Below, in pieces: positions 55,648-64,000 of a stretch of 64,000 nucleotides of DNA. The notes beneath the pieces are model-generated. The model was not told where the DNA came from and did not search any database. It worked only from the letters and a program-made list of their open reading frames with translations. This DNA comes from Thiogranum sp. Lineage in GTDB: Bacteria > Pseudomonadota > Gammaproteobacteria > DSM-19610. Numbering within the stretch: the first letter of the stretch is position 1; every line of letters starts with the position of its first letter. Both the position numbers and the translations under genes were made by a program. The stretch is taken from contig JAGXGS010000035.1 in NCBI GenBank assembly GCA_024636585.1, forward strand, positions 26,711 through 90,710. The letters are read 5' to 3'.

Positions 55648-56859
55648 ATGACAGATGAGATCGAAACAAAGCTCAGTGCAGCCCGCACCCGGCTCATACT
55701 GGACCGCCCCTTTCTGGGCGCACTGGTGTTGAGGTTGCCAATCAAAGCTGCTGCGCCCGAGCGCTGCAAAACCATCGGAACCGATGTTCGCGCGCTTTAT
55801 TATAATCCTGAGTATATAAAGAATCTGTCGCTGGAACAGACACAGTTTGTACTTGCGCATGAGGCATTGCACTGCGCCCTGTCACATTTTTCCCGTCGAC
55901 AGAATCGCGTCAAACGCCGCTGGGACATTGCCTGCGATCTCGCAATAAACCCATTACTTTTAAAAGATGGATTGAAGCCACCGCCTGGCGTGTTGCTGAA
56001 AACCGGTTTCGAGGGAATGACCGCGGAAGAGATTTATCCAAGCATCGAGGAAGATACTGAAGACGAGACGCACGATGATCACTTCTTTGATAGTGAGGAA
56101 AAATCCTCCGGTTCATCCGCAGCGGGTTCCGGGGGTGGTTCCGATTCCGAGTCGGAAGAACGTTCTTCCGGTAAGAGCGATTCCGACAACAGCCGCGACG
56201 GAGGCGGACCCAGTGCGTTGTCGGAAACTGAACGTGAACAACTGGCAGTCCAGTGGCGCCAGCGTCTTGCCGGAGCAGCTCAACAGGCCATGCAAGCGGG
56301 AAAGCTGAGTGCTTCGATGGCCCGACTTGTGGACCATCTGCTACAGCCACAGCTGCCCTGGAGAATGTTGCTGGCCCGTTATATGACTGCGGCTGCCCGC
56401 GATGATTACAGCTATCAGCGTCCTTCCCGGCGCGAGGGTAGTGCCATTTTGCCCACGTTGAAAAGTTCCCAGGTCGACGTGGTTGTGGCTTTGGATACCA
56501 GCGGCTCAATCAATGATACCGAGATGGCCGAGTTTGTCTCAGAAATAGATGCCATCAAAGGGCAGATGCGAGCTCGATTGACTCTGCAGGCCTGTGACGC
56601 CGAGTTATGTAAAGCTGGTCCCTGGCTGTTTGAGCCATGGGAGGAATTTCGGATACCTGCGGACCTGAGTGGGCGTGGCGGTACGCGTTTTACCCCTGTA
56701 TTCGAGTGGCTCGATCGGGAAGGCTGCAGGCCCGATCTTCTAGTGTATTTTACGGATGCCGAAGGAGAATTTCCCGGGACGGAGCCTGATTTCCCCGTGT
56801 TGTGGCTGGTTAAGGGGCGAGGCAGGGTTCCTTGGGGACAGCGGATACAGCTGAACTAG
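55648..56859 (+). CDS. VWA-like protein with HExxH metallopeptidase motif (DUF2201)
   Basis: 403 aa. The N-terminal domain has HEALH (residues 71-75), the zinc motif of DUF2201_N. A long Ser/Asp/Glu-rich, low-complexity linker (about 130-185) follows. The C-terminal VWA-like domain has a complete MIDAS: Asp283-x-Ser285-x-Ser287 (DTSGS), Thr346 (GGT) and Asp370 (TDAEG). In this family the N-terminal motif suggests a protease-like fold; no activity is known to me. It pairs with the MoxR ATPase. Confidence 0.85.
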   Translation: MTDEIETKLSAARTRLILDRPFLGALVLRLPIKAAAPERCKTIGTDVRALYYNPEYIKNLSLEQTQFVLAHEALHCALSHFSRRQNRVKRRWDIACDLAINPLLLKDGLKPPPGVLLKTGFEGMTAEEIYPSIEEDTEDETHDDHFFDSEEKSSGSSAAGSGGGSDSESEERSSGKSDSDNSRDGGGPSALSETEREQLAVQWRQRLAGAAQQAMQAGKLSASMARLVDHLLQPQLPWRMLLARYMTAAARDDYSYQRPSRREGSAILPTLKSSQVDVVVALDTSGSINDTEMAEFVSEIDAIKGQMRARLTLQACDAELCKAGPWLFEPWEEFRIPADLSGRGGTRFTPVFEWLDREGCRPDLLVYFTDAEGEFPGTEPDFPVLWLVKGRGRVPWGQRIQLN

Positions 56860-57014
56860 GACACTCTCTCCCCCCCCGATCTAAAGACATACCAGTACTT
56901 TGTCGATAAAAGTTGCACCTGGCAGTGCCCGATCCAGGGAGTGAATGGATTCATCGCTACCGAAGGGAGGCTACTCAGCGTAATACCAGCATCCGTCGGG
57001 CCAGGCATCTCATC

Positions 57015-57926
57015 ATGAACGTTCTTGAATCAGATCCAGCGCGAGTCATCGAACGGCGAATCGAGCAAGTTTATCGGTTGCCACCAATGCCGGAACTGGG
57101 GCGCAGGATACTCGCTCTGCAGTCGAATCCTAATGCCAGTGCGCAGCAGCTTGGCCAGATCGTGGAACTCGACCCCAGCCTTGCGGCGCAGGTCATTCGT
57201 TACGCCAGTTCTTCTTATTATGGTTACCCCGGACGTATTACAAATATCCAGGATGCAATAGCGCGCGTCCTCGGGTATGAAATGGTGCTGAATCTTGCGT
57301 TGGGTATGGCGACGGGTCGCTCTTTCAAGATACCTGAAGCGGGCCCGCTGGGACTAAGCAGCTTCTGGGAGCGTGCGATCTGCATGGCTGTGCTGACTCA
57401 AAAGCTGGCGCCTCTGGTACCTGCTTCACTGCGGCCTGCTGCAGGAGAAGCCTATCTCTGTGGCTTACTGCATGATTTTGGAGTGCTTCTGTTGGGACAT
57501 TTGTTCCCCCCGGAATTTCAGTTGCTGAACAGAATGTCTGCCCTCCATCCGGATCAGCCTCTCTCGGATATCGAGCGCAATGTGCTTGGTATGGGGGAAG
57601 CCCGCGAAATGCTGGCCCTCGGTCATGCGCGCATCGGAGCATGGCTTATGCAGACATGGAAAATGCCCGAGTCAATTCAGATCACTTTGCTGGAACATCA
57701 TAATCCTGGCTATTCTGGTGATCATCAGGTGCTCGTGCATCTTGTGCAGCTCGCTGAAGGTTTGCTGCGCCAGCGAGTGGATGCACGTGAAACGGTCGTG
57801 ATTCCGGAGACCAGCATCGGTGTTTGCCAGATTGCGTCGGAAGATGCCCTGGATGTCCTGGAACAGGTCAATGAATCTGCGGAAGAACTTCTGCGTCTGT
57901 CGTCGCTCCTGGTAGCGGTTTCATAA
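57015..57926 (+). CDS. HDOD domain protein
   Basis: 303 aa. One HDOD domain (LPPMPELGRRILALQSNPNASAQQLGQIVELDPSLAAQVIRYASSSYYGYP), with GLLHDFGVLLLGHLFPPEF and EHHN later. HDOD proteins lack HD metal chemistry in many cases and act in signalling. ATG 57015 is chosen as the start of the domain; a TTG at 56913 in frame would add 34 residues. It is in the same direction as the MoxR/VWA pair. Confidence 0.82.
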   Translation: MNVLESDPARVIERRIEQVYRLPPMPELGRRILALQSNPNASAQQLGQIVELDPSLAAQVIRYASSSYYGYPGRITNIQDAIARVLGYEMVLNLALGMATGRSFKIPEAGPLGLSSFWERAICMAVLTQKLAPLVPASLRPAAGEAYLCGLLHDFGVLLLGHLFPPEFQLLNRMSALHPDQPLSDIERNVLGMGEAREMLALGHARIGAWLMQTWKMPESIQITLLEHHNPGYSGDHQVLVHLVQLAEGLLRQRVDARETVVIPETSIGVCQIASEDALDVLEQVNESAEELLRLSSLLVAVS

Positions 57927-58033
57927 GCCCGCCACATCCCCTCATTTATTCTATTGTTTGTCTCCCCGGCAACCTGCCGCGCATAATGACTGTAGCGGTC
58001 GCTGGCAATAATAGCCGCCGCAGGTTTCTTTAA

Positions 58034-58708
<675 letters not shown>

Positions 58709-59257
58709 TGCCGGAATTTGAGGATGGGTCGGATATTTTATCGGAATAATTTACAATTTTGTGGTGCGCTATTTCAGTAGCAGGCATCAAAAATCGCTTC
58801 ATTCGTCAAAAACGTGTCGGGTTAAAGCGACAGTGAGCGTGAAACTTCGGTTGAAAAGAGCCGGTAAAGATCGAGGAAATGATGCGGTCGCTTGTAGGAA
58901 AATGGCCTCTCACAAGATCGGCAACGTGAAGGTGATCTCTGGTACTGAAGCCGTGGCGGCGCTACTCCATTGATTAGTATGTCAAAATAATGTCGCCGTC
59001 GGAATCCATGTGTAATTCATTGAATTCCAAAAAACTGTCATGACTACTCAAGTTCAAGATCAACGATTTCGGCTGACCGGGCAGGCGGTTTGTCCTTTTG
59101 GGGGAACCGGAGTAACGTCCGAGACTGAGTCTAGAAAAGCACCATGCTTTCCTCACCGGGTCTGACATGGAGCATGATTTTGGCGGATAATTAAAAAGAA
59201 TAGTCTGAGGGTCGCCGGTATGTTTTTTTTACACATTTCGAAAGAGTATTTCTGAAA
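58709..59257. other. Intergenic region between adk and the GGDEF gene
   Basis: 549 bases. Two small ORFs exist (58761-58973 + and 58974-59168 -), but neither has a ribosome site, a conserved motif or the base composition of its neighbours. I see no terminator, RNA or repeat. It probably holds the GGDEF promoter, which I cannot pin down. Confidence 0.4.
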
Positions 59258-60847
59258 ATGAGTACAACTGGTTCGGACGGAGTGGAGGCGGCTGGCGTGC
59301 GCAAGATATTGTGCCTGCTGGAAAGTCTGCGCCAATCGCCGACCGGTGGAGTAATTTATCGCCAGGTCGAACGGATGCTCGAGGATGTCATGGCGAGCCG
59401 GGGAACGAGCGAGCGTGCCTATATTGCCCTGGTGAATCAGTTGCTCGATGCTTATGCCGGCCATTTGCGCAGAGGCTCTATGTTGCAGGTTCAGATTCGC
59501 CTTCTGCAGGCGCGTCTTCAGCCGCCATTGACAGCCAACGATCTGGCGGTTCTGCAGGAATACGTTGAACTTTACGCCACTCAGATAGATTCTTTACAGG
59601 ACCTCGATACAGGCGTGCTACAGGAGGCGGTCGATCCATTGTTACAGGCTTTCGGGATTTCTGATATCCCCGTCGCGCAACCAGTGCCGGAGCCCCAACA
59701 GGCGGCCCCTGAACAAGTCGTTGCAGCTACGCCTCCAGTGGAGACGCCATCTGTAACCCATGAATCTGACCGCACGGCTGCGCCGGCGAAATCGCTGCTG
59801 GATTCTGAGTGGCCTTTCGCGGAGCCGAAGGAGCAACAGGCGCGGGAGGAACAATCAGCTGCTCGCCACCAGTTGCGACCGGATGAATTGCCGGAAATGG
59901 ATGAGCTGGAGACTGACGAGGAAACCGGTGGCTCATCTTCTGAGTTACAGGTCGACACGGCTTATCGCAGTCATCTTGACTCGAAACGCCGTGATATTCA
60001 GAAGCTGCAGTCGACGCTTGCTCAACAGGTCTTAGGCACCATCGCACAGAATGAAGAGTTTGGTGTGTTGCTTGAGGTTGTGCTGGGCGAACTGCGCCAG
60101 GCGGGCGATGGTAAGGAACTGGAAGATCTGCGCTGGACCTTGATCAGAGAAATTGAAAAACTGACCAAGGGGCATCATGATCTTGCCGAAAAGCTCGACA
60201 GCACACATCACTATCTGCAGTTGATCGAATCCGATAGCCGGCAGCTGAATGACGAGCTGACGCGCGTACGGCTGCTCAGTCTGACCGACGAATTGACAGG
60301 CTTACCGAATCGGCGGGCATTCCTGCGACGGATTGAGGATGAAGTGGCGCGTGTGCAGCGTTACGGTTTTCCTTTGTCGCTCGCTCTCATAGACCTGGAT
60401 CATTTTAAACAGGTTAATGACAAGTTCGGTCACGCAGGTGGGGATGAAGTACTGCAGATTTACGCAAAAAATATTTTGTCAATCTTCCGGCATCATGATC
60501 TGGTTGCGCGGTACGGTGGTGAAGAATTCGCAGTGTTGCTGCCGAATACCGATGCGGAAGGATCGCTGCGCGCACTCACTAAAGTGCGGAATCGGGGGCT
60601 GGAAACACGGTGGCAGGCTAATGGGGACCTGATTCAGGTGCCGACATTTTCTTCCGGCGTTTCGCTTTACAAGCCTGGAGAAACGGCGAGTGCGTTCATA
60701 GAAAGAGCTGATAAAGCACTCTATCGGGCAAAACGTCTGGGACGAGACCGGGTTGAACTGGATGCGACCTACCGCAGTGATACAGCTTCTGAAGCCGAGC
60801 CTGCATCCCCCTCCATCAATGAGCAAAGACAGAATCGCGAGTCCTGA
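59258..60847 (+). CDS. Diguanylate cyclase (GGDEF), soluble
   Basis: 529 aa with no membrane segment. An N-terminal helical region (residues 1-140) is followed by a Pro/Glu-rich low-complexity linker (about 140-235), a coiled coil (250-345) and the GGDEF domain. The catalytic motif is GGEEF and a c-di-GMP feedback site RxxD (RHHD) sits five residues before it. It should make c-di-GMP from two GTP and be product-inhibited. The N-terminal part has no recognised sensor. It is upstream of a thioredoxin gene, 95 bases apart. Confidence 0.9.
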   Translation: MSTTGSDGVEAAGVRKILCLLESLRQSPTGGVIYRQVERMLEDVMASRGTSERAYIALVNQLLDAYAGHLRRGSMLQVQIRLLQARLQPPLTANDLAVLQEYVELYATQIDSLQDLDTGVLQEAVDPLLQAFGISDIPVAQPVPEPQQAAPEQVVAATPPVETPSVTHESDRTAAPAKSLLDSEWPFAEPKEQQAREEQSAARHQLRPDELPEMDELETDEETGGSSSELQVDTAYRSHLDSKRRDIQKLQSTLAQQVLGTIAQNEEFGVLLEVVLGELRQAGDGKELEDLRWTLIREIEKLTKGHHDLAEKLDSTHHYLQLIESDSRQLNDELTRVRLLSLTDELTGLPNRRAFLRRIEDEVARVQRYGFPLSLALIDLDHFKQVNDKFGHAGGDEVLQIYAKNILSIFRHHDLVARYGGEEFAVLLPNTDAEGSLRALTKVRNRGLETRWQANGDLIQVPTFSSGVSLYKPGETASAFIERADKALYRAKRLGRDRVELDATYRSDTASEAEPASPSINEQRQNRES

Positions 60848-60942
60848 ACCACTGACTGTTTCGTCAGCTCAAAATTTCTATGGTTTCCCCCCTGTTCGGC
60901 TATTGTTAAACTGTACGGGTAACTCACGATCGGGGTGATGAG

Positions 60943-61314
60943 ATGGCAACGATAGAATTAACGGACAAGAACTTCCGGGAGACGATTGAGAACAACGATA
61001 TTGTACTCGTTGACTTCTGGGCCTCGTGGTGTGGTCCTTGCCAGACTTTTGCGCCTATTTTCGAAAAAGCATCTGAGGAGCATCCTGATCTGGCATTTGC
61101 GAAGGTGAATACCGAAGAGCAGATGGAGCTTGCAGCGCAATTCCAGGTAAGATCGATCCCTATGCTGGCCATCTTCAGAGACCAGATCCTCATCTTCTCG
61201 CAACCGGGTGCTTTGCCCGCTTCGGCGCTCAACCAGCTCATCGAGCAGGCACAGGCGCTTGATATGGATAAGGTGCGGGCTGACGTTGCCGAGCAGCAGC
61301 AGAAACAGGGCTAG
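60943..61314 (+). CDS. Thioredoxin-fold protein
   Basis: 123 aa. Active site WCGPC in VDFWASWCGPCQTFAPIFEKASEEHPDLAFAKVNTEEQ. The cis-Pro is in SIPMLAIF. It is slightly longer than TrxA, with a charged Gln-rich C-terminus (ADVAEQQQKQG). It is likely a general disulfide reductase, although the partner is unknown. Its stop overlaps the convergent moeA stop by four bases. Confidence 0.92.
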   Translation: MATIELTDKNFRETIENNDIVLVDFWASWCGPCQTFAPIFEKASEEHPDLAFAKVNTEEQMELAAQFQVRSIPMLAIFRDQILIFSQPGALPASALNQLIEQAQALDMDKVRADVAEQQQKQG

Positions 61315-62567
61315 CCGACAAAATCCTGAAACGGCTGCACAGTAACCATTTCGCCTTCGTCAGCACCGGTGCTGTCCGCCGAAAGGTGAATCAGACAGTT
61401 TGCTCTGGTCATGGATGTCAGCAGATGGGAGCCCTGAGTTCCCGTGCTGGTGACGGTCCAGCTGCCATCTTGCTGAAGTTCCAGCGCACCCCGCTGGAAT
61501 TCCGCGCGTCCCGGTGCCTTTTTCAAATGCTTTGTGCAACGTGCCTGGAACAGCAGTGGCGCGTGCGAATTTTCACCACTCATTTTCCTGATGGCGGGAA
61601 GCACAAATTGATAAAAAGTTACCATTGCAGAGACTGGATTTCCGGGTAAGCCAAAGAACGTGGCTTTGCCGAGACGCCCGAACGCCAGTGGTTTCCCTGG
61701 TTTCATCGCCATCCGCCAGAAATTAATGCTCCCCATTTCGTCAAGCATCTCTGTTACGAAATCCGCTTCACCTACCGATACTCCCCCCGATGTCAGAACC
61801 AGATCGGCCGCTTCGCTAGCCTCTCGAAAAGCGTTGCGCACAGCATCGCGCTCATCCGCTATGACGCCCAGATCAGTGCACTCGACGACCGGGCGTGAAA
61901 GCATGCCGAACATGGCATAGCGGTTACTGTCGTAGATCTGCCCTGGCTCCAGTGCATTGCCCAGACTGCTCAATTCATCGCCTGTCGAAAAGAACACAAC
62001 TCGCAGCCGCCGATTCACCCGGACCTCACCAACACCGACCGAAGCGAGTAAGGCGATCTCGGGCGCGCCCAATCGAGTGCCGGATTCCAGTACCACATCT
62101 CCGCGACGAGTATCTTCAGCGGTATAGCGCACATTCTGACCTGCCGCGACTGTGCCCGAGCAGTGAATCTGCTGTCCCCGCTGCGCAACATGTTCCTGCA
62201 TCAAGACCGCATCTGCGCCGTCAGGCATTACCGCGCCGGTCATTATGCGAACGCATTGACCGGGATTTACACTGCCGGAAAACGGCTTCCCTGCGAAGGA
62301 GGATCCGATGATATCGAGTCGGGTCTCGGTACCGGAGCAGTCTTTGCTGCGTACGGCATAGCCGTCCATGGCAGAATTGTCGAAAGGCGGCACATCAACA
62401 TTCGCAATAATAGTGCTGGCTACTATGCGGCCCAGTGCTGAGCGCAGCGGTAACTGTTCGGTGGCTGTTACTGCTTCTATGGCGTGCAAAATCCTCTTTC
62501 GGCCTTCATCGATACTTAAAAGTTTTTGCTCCGGTTCGGAGCAGCAGTCTTTGGACGAATTACTCAT
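61311..62567 (-). CDS. moeA: Molybdopterin molybdenumtransferase
   Basis: A 418 aa enzyme that inserts molybdate into adenylylated molybdopterin. Domain III has FSTGDELSSLG and TSGGVSVGEADFVTE, and LPGNPVSAMVTF follows. The N-terminal PFDNSAMDGYAV is diagnostic. It overlaps mobB by four bases, and the three genes mobA, mobB and moeA form one operon. Confidence 0.95.
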   Translation of the reverse strand: MSNSSKDCCSEPEQKLLSIDEGRKRILHAIEAVTATEQLPLRSALGRIVASTIIANVDVPPFDNSAMDGYAVRSKDCSGTETRLDIIGSSFAGKPFSGSVNPGQCVRIMTGAVMPDGADAVLMQEHVAQRGQQIHCSGTVAAGQNVRYTAEDTRRGDVVLESGTRLGAPEIALLASVGVGEVRVNRRLRVVFFSTGDELSSLGNALEPGQIYDSNRYAMFGMLSRPVVECTDLGVIADERDAVRNAFREASEAADLVLTSGGVSVGEADFVTEMLDEMGSINFWRMAMKPGKPLAFGRLGKATFFGLPGNPVSAMVTFYQFVLPAIRKMSGENSHAPLLFQARCTKHLKKAPGRAEFQRGALELQQDGSWTVTSTGTQGSHLLTSMTRANCLIHLSADSTGADEGEMVTVQPFQDFVG

Positions 62568-63103
62568 GCGTTATTTCCAGATTGAGTTGAGCGAATATAG
62601 TCCTGAATGAACCGAACTACTTCTACAGGACTGTTGATGTCCAGGCACGGTAAATCCGTAGCCGGTACCTGATCAGTTATCAGGGCGATAATAGACAAGT
62701 CCCCGGGATGTAAAAAGGGCTTTTGAGTCGCGGCACGGTGAATCTCGAGTTTGGGGAATTCGACGTGACGGAAACCTTCTACCAGAATGAGGTCGAGCGT
62801 ACTTCTGTCAAGCAGCTCCAGTAGATGATCGAGTCGCGGCTCTGTTTCCGGGCGATGCTCGCGGACAAGCACGGTTCTGAATGGTGAAGCGATCAGTATT
62901 TGCAGTGCACCGGCCTTCCTGAGCAGGAAACTGTCTTTACCCGGTCGATCTATTTCAAAATCATGATGTGAGTGCTTGATGACTCCGGTGCGAACACCGC
63001 TAGCCTCAAGAAGAGGCAGCAGGGCAGTCAGTAAGGTGGTCTTGCCGGTACCACTAAAGGCGGCAAATCCGATAACTGGAGGCTTGGTGAACAGGTCGCT
63101 CAA
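62564..63103 (-). CDS. mobB: Molybdopterin-guanine dinucleotide biosynthesis protein MobB
   Basis: 179 aa GTP-binding adaptor. Walker A FSGTGKTTLL (residues about 16-25), VIKHSHHDFEIDRPGKDS and LVEGFRHVEFPKLEIHR are typical. It is upstream of moeA (overlap) and two bases downstream of mobA. Confidence 0.94.
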   Translation of the reverse strand: MSDLFTKPPVIGFAAFSGTGKTTLLTALLPLLEASGVRTGVIKHSHHDFEIDRPGKDSFLLRKAGALQILIASPFRTVLVREHRPETEPRLDHLLELLDRSTLDLILVEGFRHVEFPKLEIHRAATQKPFLHPGDLSIIALITDQVPATDLPCLDINSPVEVVRFIQDYIRSTQSGNNA

Positions 63104-63105
63104 CG

Positions 63106-63723
63106 TTAATCACCGGGGAGACGATGAGGATCGATCTTGTGAAGATCGTCGGGGAGATTCAAATTGGTGAACTGATCAGGCATGTCAGAAAAATCCACAT
63201 GATGTGCGTGAGTTTGTTCCAGCCATTCCCTGGCCGATCGTCCGCCGAGGCTCAGGAATTCCTGCAAGGAGTCTTTCAGATTGCGATTGAGCATGCAAAA
63301 CATAGGCTCAACCTGTCCTGCACATTCTGCGACACAGGCCGGAACAGCATGCTCTTGCATACACGCCTTCATTCGTTCCTGAAATTCTTTGCTTACCAGT
63401 GGAGCATCTACCGGTACAGTCAGAAGAAACGCAGTGTCGCATGCATCCAGTCCGGCGAGCATGCCTGCAAGAGGACCTGGAAAGCCGCTCATCCTGTCTT
63501 CGACCACCCGGTGCCCATAACGCGCATAGTGCTCCAGGTTCCTGTTGGCGCTGATGATGACCTGTCCCTCCCGGGTCTGGAGCCGGTCCAGAAGAATCTC
63601 GATTATGGGCTTGCCCGATACGATGATCAGGCCTTTGTCGCGGCCACCCATACGGGAGCCGCGGCCTCCGGCGAGAACGAGGAGCGTAATAGACTCATCA
63701 TTAATGGGATTGTGTAAAATCAT
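63106..63723 (-). CDS. mobA: Molybdenum cofactor guanylyltransferase
   Basis: 205 aa. Adds GMP to molybdopterin to make the MGD cofactor. LVLAGGRGSRMGGRDKGL (residues about 14-31) is the nucleotide-binding motif. ATG 63723 has AGGTGG upstream; the frame is open further to 63942, but that part has no family similarity and overlaps the divergent xerD start. It is first in the mobA-mobB-moeA operon. Confidence 0.94.
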   Translation of the reverse strand: MILHNPINDESITLLVLAGGRGSRMGGRDKGLIIVSGKPIIEILLDRLQTREGQVIISANRNLEHYARYGHRVVEDRMSGFPGPLAGMLAGLDACDTAFLLTVPVDAPLVSKEFQERMKACMQEHAVPACVAECAGQVEPMFCMLNRNLKDSLQEFLSLGGRSAREWLEQTHAHHVDFSDMPDQFTNLNLPDDLHKIDPHRLPGD

Positions 63724-63832
63724 CAGCCACCTGAATCGGACGCATTCCAGTGTAACAGGCTGGCTGAGGTCGGAGTCGCAATTCGACTCTGATATGATGA
63801 CACCACCAGGCTGTGATGGATAAAAAAGCACG

Positions 63833-64000
63833 ATGTCGGATGATCCGATTATAAAGGGCTCGCAGGCATTCAACGATGACATGATCATCATCGAGCGATT
63901 TGCAGATGCGCTGTGGATGGAGAATGGCCTGAGCGACAACACGCTTGCAGCATATCGGCGCGACTTGTCCGGTCTCTCCCGCTGGCTGGAAGAACAGGAT
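63833..64000 (+). CDS. xerD: Tyrosine recombinase XerD, N-terminal part
   Basis: Cut by the window edge after 56 codons. The visible part IERFADALWMENGLSDNTLAAYRRDLSGLSRWL is the XerD SAM-like N-terminal domain. XerCD resolves chromosome dimers at dif. ATG 63833 is the first plausible start, and the gene is divergent from mobA over a 109-base gap. XerC is less likely because of the ENGLSxNTL motif. Confidence 0.88.
   Translation, partial: MSDDPIIKGSQAFNDDMIIIERFADALWMENGLSDNTLAAYRRDLSGLSRWLEEQD

Noticed and set aside
58761..58973. A 70-codon + strand ORF after the second adk
   Set aside because: It has a Lys/Arg-rich low-information sequence, no ribosome site and no family.
58974..59168. 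A 64-codon minus-strand ORF in the same gap
   Set aside because: No motif or upstream site. It may be a decayed fragment, but I cannot show it.
63724..63942. A 73-codon N-terminal extension of mobA
   Set aside because: It overlaps the divergent xerD start, has no family similarity, and ATG 63723 has a good ribosome site.

Overview
The window reads as chromosomal DNA of a free-living gammaproteobacterium. The evidence is the E. coli-like blocks rpsF-rpsR-rplI-dnaB-alr-radA, corC/ypjD-ffh-rpsP-rimM-trmD-rplS, rnr-rlmB and htpG-hslR, together with feoABC and GC-rich codon use. VPxP-CTERM sorting, many c-di-GMP proteins and a Slam-like barrel suggest an environmental or marine lineage of the Chromatiales, Woeseiaceae or Nevskiales type. 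That placement is inference. I see no insertion sequence, prophage or CRISPR array. One tRNA (Leu, CAG) is present.

Layout. 0-5.1 kb: a partial DUF4124 gene, then ilvB-ilvH-ilvC (branched-chain amino acids) and a phospholipid pair, a psd-like gene and pssA. 5.1-10.9 kb: an envelope and biofilm island with a LapG-like protease, a membrane receptor with a broken HD-GYP domain, a Slam/DUF560-like barrel, a Pro-rich secreted protein and a VPxP-CTERM protein. 11-22 kb: leuA with a Leu-rich leader peptide, a family-4-type uracil-DNA glycosylase, rimI, a secreted subtilase with a calcium-binding tail, prfC, a TPR-methyltransferase, glgC and small envelope proteins. 22-30.5 kb: deaD, a zinc-type adenylate kinase, the Fur-controlled feoABC operon, a SulP transporter and tRNA-Leu. 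30.5-48.9 kb: mainly translation, replication and repair (rnr, rlmB, rpsF-rpsR-rplI, dnaB, alr, radA, ffh, rpsP-rimM-trmD-rplS), interrupted by an FHA-FHA-PilZ protein, corC, ypjD and a metallo-beta-lactamase-fold enzyme. 49-64 kb: a periplasmic helical-repeat protein, the heat-shock genes htpG-hslR, a NUDIX gene, a degenerate tandem receiver, a MoxR ATPase with a HExxH/VWA partner, an HDOD protein, a second (zinc-free) adenylate kinase, a GGDEF cyclase, a thioredoxin, moeA-mobB-mobA and the start of xerD.

Themes. Amino-acid biosynthesis shows leader-type control at leuA and possibly at ilvB. c-di-GMP is a recurring thread, with a degenerate HD-GYP receptor beside a LapG-like protease, an FHA-PilZ effector and a GGDEF cyclase with an I-site. 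The points most worth following are the Psd homologue lacking two of three catalytic residues, the LapG/pseudo-HD-GYP pair, the two different adenylate kinases, rimM without a usable canonical start codon, the orphan terminator beside feoA, and the MoxR/DUF2201 pair in its signalling neighbourhood. All calls come from reading the sequence; no database search was run.
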